The notes below the pieces were generated by a model, which was not told the origin of the DNA, made no database searches, and saw nothing but the letters and a program-made list of their open reading frames with translations. From Gammaproteobacteria bacterium (GTDB taxonomy: Bacteria; Pseudomonadota; Gammaproteobacteria; Pseudomonadales; Azotimanducaceae), in assembly GCA_002725995.1 (NCBI GenBank), contig PBRQ01000023.1, positions 12,445 to 44,624 on the forward strand: a stretch of 32,180 nt of DNA, written 5' to 3'. Positions 7,863 through 16,433 of this stretch are shown piece after piece. The position numbers and the translations under genes were made by a program. How positions within the stretch are numbered: position 1 is the first letter of the stretch; each line of letters starts with the position of its first letter.

Positions 7863-9236
7863 GTGTTTGATTCATTAACCGAACGGTTGGGCGCTACGCT
7901 AAGCGGTCTCACCGGCAAAGCAAAACTTGACGAAGAAAACATTCAGGAGGCCCTGCGGGAAGTCCGGATGGCGCTGCTGGAGGCAGATGTTGCACTACCG
8001 GTCGTAAAGGATTTTATCGACCAGGTACGGATACGTGCCGTAGGACAGGAAGTATCAGCCAGTCTTTCTCCTGGCCAGGTATTTGTGAAGATCGTCAACG
8101 AGGAACTGGTTCGTATAATGGGGGAGGAGGCTCAAGCCCTCAACCTGGCCACACAACCACCTGCCATCATCCTGTTGGCCGGATTGCAGGGGGCAGGTAA
8201 AACCACCTCTGCTGCAAAACTCGCCAACTGGCTGAAAACCAGGGAAAAGAAATCTGTGATGGTTGCGAGTACAGATATATATAGGCCGGCAGCAATCGAT
8301 CAGTTACGAGTCCTCGCAGAGGAAGGTGATATAGCATTTTGCGAGAGTTCACCGGATCAGAAACCCATCGATATAGCGCGTCAGGCCATAGACCTCGCAA
8401 AAAAACAGTTTGTTGATGTCCTCATTATTGATACTGCGGGTCGCCTTCATATAGATAGCGACATGATGGATGAAATCAAGGTGCTTCATGACACCTTGTC
8501 ACCGGTTGAAACTCTGTTTGTCGTCGATGCCATGACGGGGCAGGATGCAGCAAACAGTGCGCAGGCCTTCAATAAGATATTGCCGTTAACGGGGGTCATT
8601 CTGACCAAGGTGGATGGCGATGCCCGTGGTGGAGCGGCGCTGTCTGTCAGGTCAATTACCAGTGCACCTATCAAATTTATGGCGGTTGGTGAAACCATTG
8701 ATGCGCTTGATGTGTTTCATCCCGATCGAATCGCATCACGAATTCTTGGTATGGGCGACATGCTTTCTCTCATCGAGGAAGCAGAGCAGAAAATCAACAA
8801 GAAAAAGGCCAACAAACTGGCCCGCAAGATTAAGAAGGGAAAGAAATTTGATCTTGAGGATTTTCGTGACCAGATTCAGCAGATGAATAACTTGGGTGGG
8901 CTTGGTGGCATGATGGACAAATTGCCTGGCATGAGTCAACTGCCACAGGCAGCCCAGGAGAAAATTGGCGACCACTCCTTTGTTCAAATGGAAGCGATCA
9001 TCAACTCCATGACACCGGGTGAAAGGCACTATCCGGACAGCATTAACGGGTCAAGAAAGAAGCGTATTGCCATGGGTTCGGGTACGCAGATTCAGGATGT
9101 TAATCGAATGCTGAAACAACATAAGCAAATGCAGAAGATGATGAAAAGGTTGACCAAGAAGGGCGGCATGCAGAATATGATGCGCGGATTGGGGGGAACG
9201 ACACAGTCTCCCGGGGGCGGCTTTCCCCGGAGGTAG
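7863..9236 (+). CDS. ffh: Signal recognition particle protein Ffh (SRP54)
   Basis: A 457-residue SRP GTPase that binds 4.5S RNA and signal sequences, then docks with FtsY for co-translational membrane insertion. Domain order is N (four-helix bundle), G and M. The G domain shows GLQGAGKTTSAAKLA (P-loop), STDIYRPAAIDQL, IDTAGRLHID, TKVDGDARGGAALS and GMGDMLSLIE. The methionine-rich M domain carries the RNA-binding segment GSGTQIQDVNRMLKQHKQMQ. The start is GTG at 7863, overlapped by a GGGAGAAGG ribosome-binding site. A TATAAT at 7824-7829 lies upstream, but no fitting -35 was found. Confidence 0.98.
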   Translation: MFDSLTERLGATLSGLTGKAKLDEENIQEALREVRMALLEADVALPVVKDFIDQVRIRAVGQEVSASLSPGQVFVKIVNEELVRIMGEEAQALNLATQPPAIILLAGLQGAGKTTSAAKLANWLKTREKKSVMVASTDIYRPAAIDQLRVLAEEGDIAFCESSPDQKPIDIARQAIDLAKKQFVDVLIIDTAGRLHIDSDMMDEIKVLHDTLSPVETLFVVDAMTGQDAANSAQAFNKILPLTGVILTKVDGDARGGAALSVRSITSAPIKFMAVGETIDALDVFHPDRIASRILGMGDMLSLIEEAEQKINKKKANKLARKIKKGKKFDLEDFRDQIQQMNNLGGLGGMMDKLPGMSQLPQAAQEKIGDHSFVQMEAIINSMTPGERHYPDSINGSRKKRIAMGSGTQIQDVNRMLKQHKQMQKMMKRLTKKGGMQNMMRGLGGTTQSPGGGFPRR

Positions 9237-9251
9237 GGTGTCATCCATTAA

Positions 9252-9269
9252 TATTGATATAAATCAATA
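9252..9269. promoter_or_regulatory. Perfect FNR/Anr-type palindrome upstream of rpsP
   Basis: The core reads TTGAT-ATAA-ATCAA at 9254-9267, an exact match to the FNR-family consensus TTGATN4ATCAA. The symmetry extends one base pair beyond the core on each side and then one more (TATTGAT/ATCAATA). It lies in the ffh-rpsP gap, centred about 88 bases upstream of the start point expected from the predicted rpsP promoter, a position usable by class I FNR activation. Binding is inferred from sequence only. Confidence 0.5.
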
Positions 9270-9313
9270 ACTTAAATTTTTCCTTCTGAGTTTCGCCCAG
9301 ACCTATGAAAGGG

Positions 9314-9342
9314 TTTAATTTAGCCTGTCTTTACCGTACAAT
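9314..9342 (+). promoter_or_regulatory. Predicted promoter of the rpsP-rimM-trmD-rplS operon
   Basis: TTTAAT (9314-9319) and TACAAT (9337-9342) are separated by 17 bases. The -10 is good and the -35 weak. Transcription would begin near 9349, giving a leader of about 60 bases before rpsP. Confidence 0.5.
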
Positions 9343-9358
9343 ACCGCCCCTTTTCGGT

Positions 9359-9385
9359 AGCTGCCCCGTTCCTGGGGTTAAAGCT
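9359..9385 (+). promoter_or_regulatory. Possible stem-loop in the rpsP 5' leader
   Basis: AGCT (9359-9362) and CCCC (9364-9367) pair with GGGG (9374-9377) and AGCT (9382-9385), leaving a GTTCCT loop and small bulges. It sits between the predicted start point and the ribosome-binding site (AAGGA near 9398). It could be a leader control element or a coincidence. Confidence 0.3.
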
Positions 9386-9411
9386 GCATAGATCATAAGG
9401 AAAATACGCGC

Positions 9412-9693
9412 ATGGTTATCGTTCGCCTGTCCAGGGGTGGTAGCAAGAATCGGCCTTTTTACCACTTCACAGTGGCCGACCACAAAAGAGCACGAGACAG
9501 CCGGTTCATCGAACGGCTCGGATTTTATAACCCACGCGCATGCGGTGGTGAGGAAAAGGTACGTCTTGATCTTGCCCGACTTGACCATTGGGTCAGTGTA
9601 GGCGCTCAGCTGTCAGACCGAGTAAAGGGTCTCGTCAAGGAGTACCGAAAGCGTGCTTCAGCGATGAGCAGCGAAGAAGGTGCTGCGGCATAG
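9412..9693 (+). CDS. rpsP: 30S ribosomal protein S16
   Basis: A 93-residue protein with the S16 hallmark N-terminus [19 protein letters not shown], then [21 protein letters not shown] and [15 protein letters not shown]. It binds 16S rRNA early in 30S assembly. The ATG is preceded by an AAGGA site. First gene of the conserved rpsP-rimM-trmD-rplS operon. The C-terminal tail is slightly extended and Ala/Glu-rich. Confidence 0.98.
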   Translation: MVIVRLSRGGSKNRPFYHFTVADHKRARDSRFIERLGFYNPRACGGEEKVRLDLARLDHWVSVGAQLSDRVKGLVKEYRKRASAMSSEEGAAA

Positions 9694-9760
9694 TTGGTTT
9701 CAAGCCCTGGCCTGCTGATTCATTGCCGGCAAGTTGCTTGTCTCGAGCCAGAAGAGAGCG

Positions 9761-10282
9761 GTGATAAAGGGTAAAGTAAAGCTTGGTCGTATTAACGCGG
9801 CCTACGGTTTAAAGGGATGGGTTAAGGTCTATTCCGATACTGATCCGATGGAACAGATTCTTACCTACTCGCCCTGGTGGTTGCGAAGAGGAGAGCAGGA
9901 AATTCAGGTCGAAGTAGAAAAAGGAAGAACGCACGGCCGAAGCCTGGTTGTTCTTTTGCCGGGAATCGAAGATAGAAACCAGGCTGAAGGTATGATTGGT
10001 CACGAGGTCTGGATAGATTCGGCCAGTCTTCCCCAGCTGGAAAGCGGGGAGTATTACTGGCATCAACTTGAGGGTTTGACGGTCGTCAACCAGTCGGACC
10101 TGGTGCTGGGTAAAGTTGATTCCTTAATGGAAACGGGTGCAAATGACGTGATGGTTGTTAGCCCTGGTCCTGAAAGTTTTGATGACGCAGAGCGGCTTAT
10201 ACCGTTTGTGAAGGATGCGGTAGTAAAGGAAGTTAATATCGAAGCAGCGATTATCGTTGTTGCCTGGGAATCAGATTACTGA
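9761..10282 (+). CDS. rimM: Ribosome maturation factor RimM
   Basis: About 173 residues. RimM binds S19 and helps mature the 30S head. The N-terminal RimM barrel is seen in VKLGRINAAYGLKGWVKVYSDTD, and the C-terminal PRC-barrel begins at EYYWHQLEGLTVV and ends RLIPFVKDAVVKEVN. I chose the GTG at 9761, just after the purine-rich GAAGAGAG; a TTG at 9734 would add nine residues that the family lacks. It lies 67 bases after rpsP and 14 before trmD. Confidence 0.95.
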   Translation: MIKGKVKLGRINAAYGLKGWVKVYSDTDPMEQILTYSPWWLRRGEQEIQVEVEKGRTHGRSLVVLLPGIEDRNQAEGMIGHEVWIDSASLPQLESGEYYWHQLEGLTVVNQSDLVLGKVDSLMETGANDVMVVSPGPESFDDAERLIPFVKDAVVKEVNIEAAIIVVAWESDY

Positions 10283-10296
10283 TTGGGTAGAAACAG

Positions 10297-11037
10297 ATGT
10301 GGTTGGGAATTATTTCGCTGTTCCCTGAAATGTTCAGAGCTGTCTCTGATTCGGGGATAACCCGCCGGGCTATTGAGGCTGGGATACTCGAGCTTGATTT
10401 CTGGAATCCAAGGGACTTTGCTGCTGACAAGCACCGAACGGTTGATGACAAGCCTTATGGCGGCGGTCCCGGGATGTTGATGAAAGTCGGGCCACTGCGA
10501 GATGCGATAAGGGCGGCCCGCGAAAGGGCAGGAAGTGAGTGCAAGGTGATTTATCTCTCGCCCCAGGGTGAGAAACTTGACCAGGAAAAGCTGGTCAGCT
10601 TGTCAGCAAGTGAAAAGTTAATCCTTGTTGCTGGCAGATATGAAGGTGTTGATGAAAGGGTCGTTGAGCAGGAAATCGACGCTGAGTACTCGATCGGTGA
10701 CTACGTCTTAAGTGGCGGTGAACTGCCGGCGATGGTACTGATAGATGGTATAACCAGATTGTTACCAGGTGCAGTAGGTGATCCGGAGTCAGTTTCTCAG
10801 GATTCCTTCGAACAGGGATTGCTGGATTATCCCCAGTACACCCGGCCCGAAGAGGTTGATGGAGAACAGGTACCAGCGGTATTGCTCTCTGGTGATCATG
10901 AAAAGATCAGACGATGGCGACTGAAGCAGTCGCTGGGAAGAACATACATACGCAGGCCAGACCTTGTTGAGAAACTGGATCTGGATGAAGAAGAGAAAAA
11001 TTTGCTGGATGAATATTTGCAGGATATCCGGCGGTAA
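10297..11037 (+). CDS. trmD: tRNA (guanine-N1)-methyltransferase TrmD
   Basis: A 246-residue SPOUT methyltransferase making m1G37 in tRNAs, which prevents +1 frameshifting. Motifs: N-terminal [13 protein letters not shown], the [12 protein letters not shown] loop, [13 protein letters not shown], and the knotted cofactor site [21 protein letters not shown]. The C-terminal domain carries [20 protein letters not shown] and ends at the usual length. Presence beside prfB's +1 frameshift gene in this window is coincidental to operon order but functionally notable. Confidence 0.98.
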   Translation: MWLGIISLFPEMFRAVSDSGITRRAIEAGILELDFWNPRDFAADKHRTVDDKPYGGGPGMLMKVGPLRDAIRAARERAGSECKVIYLSPQGEKLDQEKLVSLSASEKLILVAGRYEGVDERVVEQEIDAEYSIGDYVLSGGELPAMVLIDGITRLLPGAVGDPESVSQDSFEQGLLDYPQYTRPEEVDGEQVPAVLLSGDHEKIRRWRLKQSLGRTYIRRPDLVEKLDLDEEEKNLLDEYLQDIRR

Positions 11038-11053
11038 AGATTAGGAGTAGACC

Positions 11054-11404
11054 ATGAGCAAAAACGTCATAGCGCAGATCGAGAGCGCTCAGCTTAAGCA
11101 GAACCTGCCGGAATTTGGGCAGGGTGATACAGTCAGTGTTCAGGTCAGGGTCCGTGAGGGAAACCGTGAGCGTTTGCAGGCATTTGAGGGTGTTGTCATC
11201 GCCAAGCGCAACAGGGGGCTCAACTCTGCATTTACAGTTCGCAAGATTTCACATGGGGTGGGTGTTGAGAGAACTTTCCAGACCCACAGCAAGCAGATCC
11301 ATGATATCTCAGTCAAACGTCGCGGTGATGTTCGTCAGGCTAAACTCTACTACCTGCGTGAGCTGAGCGGCCGGGCTGCACGAATCAAAGAAAAGCTAAA
11401 CTAG
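11054..11404 (+). CDS. rplS: 50S ribosomal protein L19
   Basis: A 116-residue protein with the L19 pattern: [58 protein letters not shown] and [19 protein letters not shown]. It sits at the 30S-50S interface. Preceded by TTAGGAGTAGACC, giving a clear ribosome-binding site. Last gene of the operon, 16 bases after trmD. Confidence 0.98.
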   Translation: MSKNVIAQIESAQLKQNLPEFGQGDTVSVQVRVREGNRERLQAFEGVVIAKRNRGLNSAFTVRKISHGVGVERTFQTHSKQIHDISVKRRGDVRQAKLYYLRELSGRAARIKEKLN

Positions 11405-11420
11405 CAGTCCGTCAGGCTGC
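11404..11420 (+). terminator. Weak terminator-like hairpin after rplS
   Basis: GCAG-CC (11404-11410, with a bulged T) pairs with GG-CTGC (11415-11420) around GTCA, starting at the rplS stop codon. Only a short mixed ATTGTTG follows, so efficiency is doubtful. The rest of the 150-base gap before xerD holds a second small hairpin, GTTCAC/GTGAAC at 11513-11530. Confidence 0.3.
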
Positions 11421-11554
11421 ATTGTTGGGTGATAGCCGTTGGAAGAGAGTCGCCGGGGTCAATAACCCTGGTAAACACAAAGATTAGCGATCAGCGCTTA
11501 CTTTTCTAGCCTGTTCACAGTAAGGTGAACTAACTCCACTAAATCTCTCCTAGC

Positions 11555-12454
11555 GTGTCGACGCCCGATGACCTTCTGATCCGGAAATTTCTGGATAGCC
11601 TGTGGCTTGAGAAAGGACTAAGCCAAAATACTCTGGATTCCTACGGGCGGGATTTACGAACTTTTGCTGCCTGGTTAGAAACTACAGACAAGTCTTTCAC
11701 CTCCGTTCACAGGGAAGACCTTCTTGCCTATCTGGCATTCCGAATGGCAGGGGGTTTGAAATCCCGGTCAACTGCAAGATCACTGTCTTGTTTACGAAGT
11801 CTTTTTCGTTACCTGCTCCGTGAACATCTGATCAGTGAGGATCCAAGCCTGCGAGTCGACAATCCGAAACTAGGCAGGACGCTGCCGCATACGCTGTCGG
11901 AAAGCGATGTGGAAAAGCTGCTGGCGGCACCGGATATTTCCTCACCGATCGGACTTCGTGACAAGACCATGCTGGAAGTGTTGTATGCCTCCGGGCTGCG
12001 AGTCAGTGAGCTCACAAACCTTAAACTGAACGAGATTAACCTCAGGCAGGGAGTGATCAGGATTATCGGGAAGGGTTCAAAGGAAAGACTGGTGCCCCTC
12101 GGAGAAGAGGCACTTAGCTGGATCAACAGGTTCTTGGAAGAATCAAGGGATGACCTGCTAAAAGGAAATCTGAGCCAGGACGTAGTATTTCCCAGCAGTC
12201 GTGGTTCGGCGATGACCCGGCAAACATTCTGGTATCGCGTAAAGGCGCACGCTCGTAAAGCGGGTATTGAGAAAAAGCTATCACCCCACACATTGCGTCA
12301 CGCCTTCGCCACGCATCTACTGAATCACGGTGCGGATCTCAGGGTCGTTCAATTGTTACTGGGCCACAGTGACCTTTCCACGACACAGATATATACGCAT
12401 GTCGCACAACATAGAATGAAGGAACTGCACCAGGCGCACCACCCTCGTGGTTAG
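11555..12454 (+). CDS. xerD: Tyrosine site-specific recombinase XerD
   Basis: A 299-residue recombinase that, with XerC, resolves chromosome dimers at dif under FtsK control. The N-terminal SAM-like core-binding domain starts MSTPDDLLIRKFLDSLWLEKG. The catalytic domain shows Arg149 in ASGLRVSEL, Lys in GKGSKERLVPLG, His/Arg248 in SPHTLRHAFATHLL, His in LLGHSDLSTTQIY, and the nucleophile Tyr280. These sit one residue from their E. coli XerD equivalents. The start is GTG. Its position before dsbC is the usual gammaproteobacterial one, so this is the housekeeping Xer and not an integrase of a mobile element. Confidence 0.97.
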   Translation: MSTPDDLLIRKFLDSLWLEKGLSQNTLDSYGRDLRTFAAWLETTDKSFTSVHREDLLAYLAFRMAGGLKSRSTARSLSCLRSLFRYLLREHLISEDPSLRVDNPKLGRTLPHTLSESDVEKLLAAPDISSPIGLRDKTMLEVLYASGLRVSELTNLKLNEINLRQGVIRIIGKGSKERLVPLGEEALSWINRFLEESRDDLLKGNLSQDVVFPSSRGSAMTRQTFWYRVKAHARKAGIEKKLSPHTLRHAFATHLLNHGADLRVVQLLLGHSDLSTTQIYTHVAQHRMKELHQAHHPRG

Positions 12455-12625
12455 CCGGGCACCTGCTCAGTCGATGAATTCTGCACCTCATCGGAATATG
12501 GTTATTTGCCAGCGGGTCTATAGTAGAAAGAGAACAGGGCTGCTTGTGTGTTTCCTTCTTTTGTCATTGCAAATTTCATCGGCTTATCTGTTAAAGTGTA
12601 GCCGCATACGAGAAGTGAAAATTAT

Positions 12626-13375
12626 ATGAAAACTATTAGCACAGTATTGATTATTCTATCCCTGGCATTTAGCGGTGCTGCCCTTGCCGGAGCAGATCTT
12701 GCAAAAGATCAGCTGTCCCCTGAGCAGGTAAAGGAAAAACTGAACCAGGTCAGGCCAGATCTACCCATTAAGGAAGTTACCAGGAGCAGGCTACAGGGCT
12801 TTTATGAGGTGAAACTGCAGGAAAATTCATTGCTTTTCGTTAATTCTGACGCCACTTTCTTCATAGCGGGGGATCTGTATCGAATCGAAGCTGAGCAGTT
12901 TGTAAACATCAGTGAAGAGCAGAGAAGTATTGATCGTCGGGAACTGCTAGCTGAAGTGGACGAGTCTGAGATGGTGGTGTTTTCACCCCCCGACGGAAAG
13001 AAGAAAACCTCAGTTGTAGTCTTTACCGATATTGACTGTGGCTATTGTCGAAAGCTTCACAAGGAGGTGCCTGAATTGAACCGCCTTGGCGTTGAAGTCC
13101 GCTACCTCGCGTATCCAAGGGCTGGTGTGAAGTCAAAGTCGTTTGATAAATACGTGTCAACCTGGTGTGCTGACAACCAGCAGATCGCCATGACAAGGTC
13201 AAAACTGGGTCAGGAAGTAGAGGAAAAGACCTGTGATAACCCTGTTGCGGCGCAATACGCGCTGGGTAACCTGGTTGGCGTGACGGGCACCCCGGCTCTC
13301 ATATTTGAAGACGGAACTTTGCTCCCCGGGTATCTTCCCGCCGCAGAATTAGTGAATCTGCTGGGAATAAACTAG
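12626..13375 (+). CDS. dsbC: Periplasmic disulfide isomerase DsbC
   Basis: A 249-residue thiol:disulfide interchange protein. An N-terminal signal peptide (TVLIILSLAFSGAALA, cleavage after ALA) precedes a dimerisation domain (VKEKLNQVRPDLPIKEVTRS) and a thioredoxin fold with the DsbC active site CGYC at Cys138 and Cys141, plus the cis-Pro loop TGTPAL. A second Cys pair (C in STWCADN and in EKTCDNP) matches the structural disulfide of the family. It corrects wrong disulfides in the periplasm and is kept reduced by DsbD. It follows xerD after 171 bases. Confidence 0.96.
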   Translation: MKTISTVLIILSLAFSGAALAGADLAKDQLSPEQVKEKLNQVRPDLPIKEVTRSRLQGFYEVKLQENSLLFVNSDATFFIAGDLYRIEAEQFVNISEEQRSIDRRELLAEVDESEMVVFSPPDGKKKTSVVVFTDIDCGYCRKLHKEVPELNRLGVEVRYLAYPRAGVKSKSFDKYVSTWCADNQQIAMTRSKLGQEVEEKTCDNPVAAQYALGNLVGVTGTPALIFEDGTLLPGYLPAAELVNLLGIN

Positions 13376-13412
13376 CTCAGTTATCTAACGATACTACCAG
13401 GGTGCAGCCTCA

Positions 13413-13435
13413 GCGCATATTTTTCTGATATGCGC
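13413..13435. repeat. Inverted repeat/hairpin between dsbC and alaC
   Basis: GCGCATAT (13413-13420) and ATATGCGC (13428-13435) form eight perfect pairs around TTTTCTG. The 3' arm overlaps a second potential hairpin, CGCCT-GAC-AGGCG, directly after, so the two would compete. No T-run follows. It could be a dsbC terminator, a regulator site for alaC, or a leader structure. Confidence 0.4.
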
Positions 13436-13520
13436 CTGACAGGCGTGCTCGACTTGGGTAATATATCCCGCTTGGCTATTTTGGCCTTAAAACTCTTCGC
13501 AGAATGGAATTAGCTACCCT

Positions 13521-14708
13521 ATGGATGATTTTCCAAGGATAAAGCGTCTACCACCTTATATATTCAATATCACCGACTCGCTGAAGTATGAAGCGCGGTC
13601 GAGAGGTGAAGATATCATTGATTTTGGTATGGGTAATCCGGATCAGCCGACTCCAAAGCATATAGTAGATAAGCTGGTGGAAACCGTGCAGCGAGGTGAC
13701 ACCCACAGGTACTCTCAATCAAAGGGTATTCCACGGCTGAGACGGGCCATCTGTAACTGGTACAAGGACCGGTTTGATGTTGACCTGGATCCCGATAATG
13801 AGGCAATCGTAACCCTCGGTTCAAAAGAAGGCATTGCCCACCTGGCGATGGCCATTCTTGGGCCAGGCGATGCGGTGCTGGTGCCTAATCCTTCTTACCC
13901 TGTACATACCTATGGTTTTGTCATAGCTGATGCAGACGTACGTCATGTTCCGCTGACACCTGATGTGGACTTTTTCACTGAACTTGAATCAGCCATAGTC
14001 AACTCCTGGCCGAAACCCAAGGTGCTGATCATCAATTTCCCGGGGAATCCAACAACACAGTGTGTGGATCTTGAGTTTTTCCGCAAGGTCGTTGATATAG
14101 CAAAGGCGCATGAGATCTGGGTTGTCCAGGATCTTGCCTATGCGGACCTGGCTTTTGACGGTTATGAAATTCCTTCGATTCTCCAGGTCCCTGGCGCCAA
14201 GGATATTGCGGTCGAGTTTTATACCTTGTCGAAGAGCTACAACATGCCAGGATGGAGAGTGGGATTTTGCGTCGGCAACCCGATGCTCGTTGGAGCCCTG
14301 GCCAGAATAAAGTCCTACCTTGACTATGGTGGGTTTACGCCCGTGCAGGTTGCGGCAATATCTGCGCTTGAAGGAGATCAGACCTGTGTTGCGGAGATCA
14401 GGGAGACCTATAAAAAAAGGCGAGATGTACTGTGCCAGGGACTAAATGATATTGGATGGGCGGTTGAGCCACCGAAGGCGACAATGTTTGTCTGGGCAAA
14501 AATACCCCCGCAATTTGCAAATATGGGCTCGCTTGAGTTCAGCAAACTGCTGCTGAGTGAAGCTAGGGTTGCCGTATCTCCGGGCGTAGGGTTTGGCCAG
14601 TATGGAGATGACCATGTACGCTTTGCCCTAATTGAAAATGAACACCGTACTCGTCAGGCCTTGAGGGGTATTCGCCGGATGTTTAAAAACGTATCAACGG
14701 AAAAATAG
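13521..14708 (+). CDS. alaC: Alanine aminotransferase AlaC (glutamate-pyruvate transaminase)
   Basis: A 395-residue PLP-dependent fold-type I class I/II aminotransferase. It closely follows E. coli Ala[71 protein letters not shown] and [12 protein letters not shown]. The PLP lysine is Lys238 in [15 protein letters not shown], and the substrate-carboxylate Arg is in VRFALIEN. It makes alanine from pyruvate with glutamate as donor. In several gammaproteobacteria alaC sits next to hom and thrC at this locus; neither is present here. The ATG has no clear ribosome-binding site. Confidence 0.93.
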   Translation: MDDFPRIKRLPPYIFNITDSLKYEARSRGEDIIDFGMGNPDQPTPKHIVDKLVETVQRGDTHRYSQSKGIPRLRRAICNWYKDRFDVDLDPDNEAIVTLGSKEGIAHLAMAILGPGDAVLVPNPSYPVHTYGFVIADADVRHVPLTPDVDFFTELESAIVNSWPKPKVLIINFPGNPTTQCVDLEFFRKVVDIAKAHEIWVVQDLAYADLAFDGYEIPSILQVPGAKDIAVEFYTLSKSYNMPGWRVGFCVGNPMLVGALARIKSYLDYGGFTPVQVAAISALEGDQTCVAEIRETYKKRRDVLCQGLNDIGWAVEPPKATMFVWAKIPPQFANMGSLEFSKLLLSEARVAVSPGVGFGQYGDDHVRFALIENEHRTRQALRGIRRMFKNVSTEK

Positions 14709-14726
14709 ATGCAGATCGAGCGATGA

Positions 14727-16427
14727 GTGGATAGGCTGATTCGCAGGCAAGTAAATCACGAATTGCCCGGCGTTTCCCCTCTGTTAAATCGCTTGTTCGC
14801 GGGTCGTGGGATAGTCGATCCCAATGACCTTGATAGTTCGCTGGCTGGCCTGCTTCCGCCCGTATCTTTCAGGGGTATGTCAGATTCAGTAGCCCTTCTT
14901 CTGGAAGCAGTAACCAGCGCACAAAGAATTTTGATTGTCGGTGATTTTGACGCCGACGGTGCTACCAGCTCAGCCCTGATGGTCTCTGGTTTGAAATCCC
15001 TTGGTGCTAGACACGTTGACTACCTGGTGCCGGATCGATTCAAGTTTGGTTATGGCCTTACGCCGGAAATCGTGGCCGCCTCTGCAGACCTGTCGCCGGA
15101 TCTAATTGTTACCGTAGACAATGGGATATCCAGTATTGAGGGTGTAGAAGCTGCCGTTAACCGGAACATGAAAGTTGTGGTAACTGACCACCACCTGGCT
15201 GGCGATACCTTGCCGGCTGCCCATGCAATTCTGAATCCAAATCAACCTGGGTGTATGTTCCCCAGCAAGGCGCTTGCCGGTGTAGGCGTCGCCTTCTACC
15301 TGCTTTCTGCTCTCAGATCGTCGCTCCGGGAAATGGGCTGGTTCAAGAAGGCTGAACCCAACCTGGCTGATTACCTGGATCTTGTTGCCCTGGGAACAAT
15401 CGCTGACGTTGTGCCTATGGATAAGAACAACCGTATCCTGGTATCGGAAGGATTGAGGAGAATTCGTGCGGGCCGGGCGCGGCCCGGCATCTATGCGCTG
15501 ATATCAGTTTCCGGTGCTGACTATAGACAGATTACTTCGCGGAACCTGGCTTTTGGTGTTGCTCCTAGACTCAATGCGGCAGGCCGATTGGAGAATATGT
15601 CCCTTGGAATCGAATGCCTTCTCGCTGACGGGGAGCATGCGGTTGAACTGGCTGATCATCTGGAAGAGCTGAATAAAGAACGGAAGTCCATCGAGGCAGA
15701 AATGAAAGTCCAGGCGCAGGAATATATTGGTCGCCATGACGCCATTGGTCAGAATGAATTTGATGTGGGTGTATGCCTGTTTCATCCTGAGTGGCACCAG
15801 GGTGTAGTGGGTATTATTGCCTCAAGAATAAAGGATCAGCTTCATCGTCCCGTGATTGCTTTTGCAAAGGCATCGGATAGTGAACTGAAAGGATCAGCAC
15901 GGTCGATCCCTGGTCTTCATATCCGAGATGCCCTTGATACCATTGCCGCGAAGAATCCCGGGGTGCTGGTCAAGTTTGGTGGCCATGCCATGGCCGCAGG
16001 GCTCAGTATTAAACCGGGTAACTTTGAAAAATTTCAGCAGCTGTTCAATCTGGAAGCTGAAAGAAGGTTGTCTCAAGAGGACCTTGAGCGGGTCCTCATC
16101 AGTGATGGCGAGATAGAGGAAACCAAGTCCCTTGCCCTTGCTCGAGAGGTGATAGAAGCGGCGCCATGGGGGAGCGGCTTCCCTGAACCTGTTTTTGATG
16201 GTGAGTTTGAAGTGATTGATCAGCGTATCGTTGCATCGAAACATCTGAAGCTAAAGCTTCGCCCGCTAAATGAAGACAATATAATTGAAGCAATTGCCTT
16301 TAATCAGAACAGGTTACTTGAGCAAAGGCAGCTGCGGCTTGCATATCGACTTGATATCAACCACTTCCGCGGGCGTGATTCGGTGCAATTGATCGTAGAA
16401 AGTGTTGCCGTTGCCCTGGAACTGTAA
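14727..16427 (+). CDS. recJ: Single-stranded-DNA-specific exonuclease RecJ
   Basis: A 566-residue 5'-3' exonuclease of the DHH superfamily, acting in RecF-pathway recombination, mismatch and base-excision repair. Motifs: VGDFDADGATSSALM (motif I, near residue 73), DNGISS, DHH at 154-156 with VTDHHLAG, and the DHHA1 motif KFGGHAMAAGLS near 418. The C-terminal OB-type RecJ domain reads AIAFNQN...LAYRLDINHFRGRDSVQLIV. Manganese or magnesium is the usual cofactor. The start is GTG at 14727, and the protein begins in register with homologues. It lies 18 bases after alaC, probably cotranscribed, and is convergent with the next gene. Confidence 0.97.
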   Translation: MDRLIRRQVNHELPGVSPLLNRLFAGRGIVDPNDLDSSLAGLLPPVSFRGMSDSVALLLEAVTSAQRILIVGDFDADGATSSALMVSGLKSLGARHVDYLVPDRFKFGYGLTPEIVAASADLSPDLIVTVDNGISSIEGVEAAVNRNMKVVVTDHHLAGDTLPAAHAILNPNQPGCMFPSKALAGVGVAFYLLSALRSSLREMGWFKKAEPNLADYLDLVALGTIADVVPMDKNNRILVSEGLRRIRAGRARPGIYALISVSGADYRQITSRNLAFGVAPRLNAAGRLENMSLGIECLLADGEHAVELADHLEELNKERKSIEAEMKVQAQEYIGRHDAIGQNEFDVGVCLFHPEWHQGVVGIIASRIKDQLHRPVIAFAKASDSELKGSARSIPGLHIRDALDTIAAKNPGVLVKFGGHAMAAGLSIKPGNFEKFQQLFNLEAERRLSQEDLERVLISDGEIEETKSLALAREVIEAAPWGSGFPEPVFDGEFEVIDQRIVASKHLKLKLRPLNEDNIIEAIAFNQNRLLEQRQLRLAYRLDINHFRGRDSVQLIVESVAVALEL

Positions 16428-16433
16428 GGTAGG

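Noticed and set aside
11809-12291. 160-codon frame antisense to xerD
   Set aside because: Serine/arginine/leucine-rich shadow of a gene with all its catalytic residues in place on the other strand.
11555-12454. xerD as a phage or integron-type integrase
   Set aside because: Length, residue numbering and the dsbC neighbour fit the housekeeping XerD, and there are no att repeats or cargo genes.
12447-12629. 60-codon frame between xerD and dsbC
   Set aside because: It overlaps the xerD end and the dsbC start, has no ribosome-binding site, and its composition is unlike a conserved protein; probably chance.
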